Origin: Stutzerimonas zhaodongensis
Lineage (GTDB): Bacteria > Pseudomonadota > Gammaproteobacteria > Pseudomonadales > Pseudomonadaceae
Length of the DNA: 64,000 bases
Reading direction: 5' to 3'
Assembly: GCF_003696365.1 (NCBI RefSeq)
Contig: NZ_RFFM01000002.1
Location: forward strand, 62,001-126,000
A program made the position numbers and the translations under genes. The first letter of the stretch is position 1. Each line of letters starts with the position of its first letter. This document shows, in pieces, positions 63,056 through 64,000 of the stretch. Under the pieces are notes generated by a model. That model made no database searches, was not told where the DNA came from, and saw only the letters and a program-made list of their open reading frames with translations.

Positions 63056-63973
63056 ATGTCAGACATTCGTCTTGGGCTCGGTGAGCTAGAGGCTGTTATC
63101 GCAGTGGCACGCAGGGCTTCGTTTCGACAGGCAGCCATCGATCTCGATGTCTCGACGACCGCGTTGAGCAACACCATCGCCAAAGTGGAAGCGAGCCTCG
63201 AGACGCGGCTTTTCAATCGAACCACACGCAGCGTGGCTGTCACCGAGGCGGGCCGGATCTTTCTGGAACAGGTGGGGCCGGCCCTGCAGGATGTACGGGG
63301 CGCTCTGGATGCGGTGCGATCGCATAACGCGGGCGCCTCGGGCACGCTGCGCATCAACGCTTTCGCCACTGCCGCACGGGCAACGCTGCTACCACTGCTG
63401 GTGGAGTTTCTGAAGCTTCATCCGAAGGTGCATGTAGACCTCGTCACCGAAGGCCGCCTGGTAGACATCGTCGCTGACGGTTTCGATTTCGGGGTACGTT
63501 CCGCAAGCCTCGTACCGAGCGACATGATCGTGATTTCGCTCAGCCAGCCCCGGCGCTACGCGGTTGTCGGTACGCCTGCTTATTTCGCCCGACATGGACG
63601 GCCTCGCACCCCACCCGACCTTCTCAACCATGCCTGTATCCGCATAAGGCTCCCTAATGGCGCCCTCTTTCCCTGGCATTTCGAACGAGATGATGAAGTT
63701 ATAAAGCTTGATGTGGCCGGGCCGCTGACCCTCGATGAGGCCAGTGTGTCCAAGGCGGTCGTGCAACAAGGCTTGGGGCTCGGCTTTTTCATGGAGCAGG
63801 ACGTTCAAGCGGAAATCGATTCCGGAGAGTTCGAGCGAGTGCTCGAAGACTGGACGCCGCCCCGAGATAACCTCTGCCTGTACTACCCGAACCGACGCAA
63901 CCCCTCCGCCGCGTTCAAGGCATTCATAGCCCTGGTTCGCGCCAGCCAGAACGGCAAAGACGGACTCGCCTAA
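63056..63973 (+). CDS. LysR-family regulator
   Basis: A 305-residue LysR protein with HTH '[26 protein letters not shown]' and effector domain from '[20 protein letters not shown]'. It starts 104 bp from the divergent LuxR-type gene. The likely targets are the neighbouring short LuxR gene or the NTF2-SDR operon. The window ends 27 bp after its stop, so its downstream context is not visible. Confidence 0.9.
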   Translation: MSDIRLGLGELEAVIAVARRASFRQAAIDLDVSTTALSNTIAKVEASLETRLFNRTTRSVAVTEAGRIFLEQVGPALQDVRGALDAVRSHNAGASGTLRINAFATAARATLLPLLVEFLKLHPKVHVDLVTEGRLVDIVADGFDFGVRSASLVPSDMIVISLSQPRRYAVVGTPAYFARHGRPRTPPDLLNHACIRIRLPNGALFPWHFERDDEVIKLDVAGPLTLDEASVSKAVVQQGLGLGFFMEQDVQAEIDSGEFERVLEDWTPPRDNLCLYYPNRRNPSAAFKAFIALVRASQNGKDGLA

Positions 63974-64000
63974 TCCCAATCGCCCGTCCCAGCACGCCGT

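Overview
The window is a GC-rich (about 60 % by eye) chromosomal stretch from a gammaproteobacterium. The gene content (CheV, Uup, soluble lytic transglycosylase, AroQ/QuiC-type quinate genes, TRAP transport, KtrAB, PACE efflux, many LysR regulators) suggests the Pseudomonas/Stutzerimonas group; this is inference from protein content and style only. I saw no rRNA, tRNA, CRISPR array, transposase or prophage gene. Nearly the whole window is ordinary protein-coding DNA with good Shine-Dalgarno sites and many 1-11 bp overlaps within operons.

Layout. 0-11 kb is housekeeping: a DMT exporter, cysteine synthase, a DUF748/AsmA-like envelope protein, a MoxR ATPase + GFA + CoxE-like VWA cluster, a class II amidotransferase, a universal stress protein and the ABC-F ATPase Uup. 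11.5-16.4 kb has the lytic transglycosylase Slt and a minus-strand run yegS-cheV-MOSC with a possible 35-codon Cys-rich micro-ORF inside it. 16.8-29.5 kb is a compact Wzy-type exopolysaccharide locus: priming phosphoglycosyltransferase, LMW tyrosine phosphatase, Wzc tyrosine kinase, a secreted GH5 glycosidase, polymerase, two glycosyltransferases, Gmd and Rmd (GDP-D-rhamnose) and the Wza lipoprotein, ending in a strong terminator. No Wzx flippase is visible. 29.9-32 kb is a DUF3649-PepSY-DUF3325 operon of the kind linked to siderophore-iron reduction, followed by an amidase.

34.6-41.6 kb is a quinate/shikimate catabolic module: AroQ, an AroE-family dehydrogenase with an NAD-type acidic residue, a three-part TRAP importer, a TetR regulator and the fused 3-dehydroshikimate dehydratase QuiC. 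Two near-identical 19-bp sites, one before aroQ and one before quiC, look like a shared operator that ties the two convergent units together. 42.1-44.4 kb holds a secreted PETase-like (type II polyester hydrolase) enzyme divergent from an AraC regulator. 44.4-49.1 kb holds an orphan curlin-repeat protein of about 25 repeats and a PP2C / Ser-Thr kinase / double-FHA signalling trio.

49.2-51.3 kb encodes KtrA/KtrB potassium uptake. At 51.6 kb a FhuE/CntO-like TonB receptor stands alone downstream of a Zur-box-like palindrome. 54-56.8 kb encodes a 949-residue LysM protein with a glycine-rich hydrophobic segment near its C-terminus, with no recognised relative. The last 7 kb carries a LysR-PACE efflux pair, a VOC/GST pair facing a LysR, an NTF2-like/SDR pair, a short LuxR-type HTH protein and a final LysR.

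The most interesting items are the PETase-like hydrolase with its divergent regulator, the shared operator of the quinate module, the Zur-box receptor, the orphan curlin solenoid and the large LysM protein.
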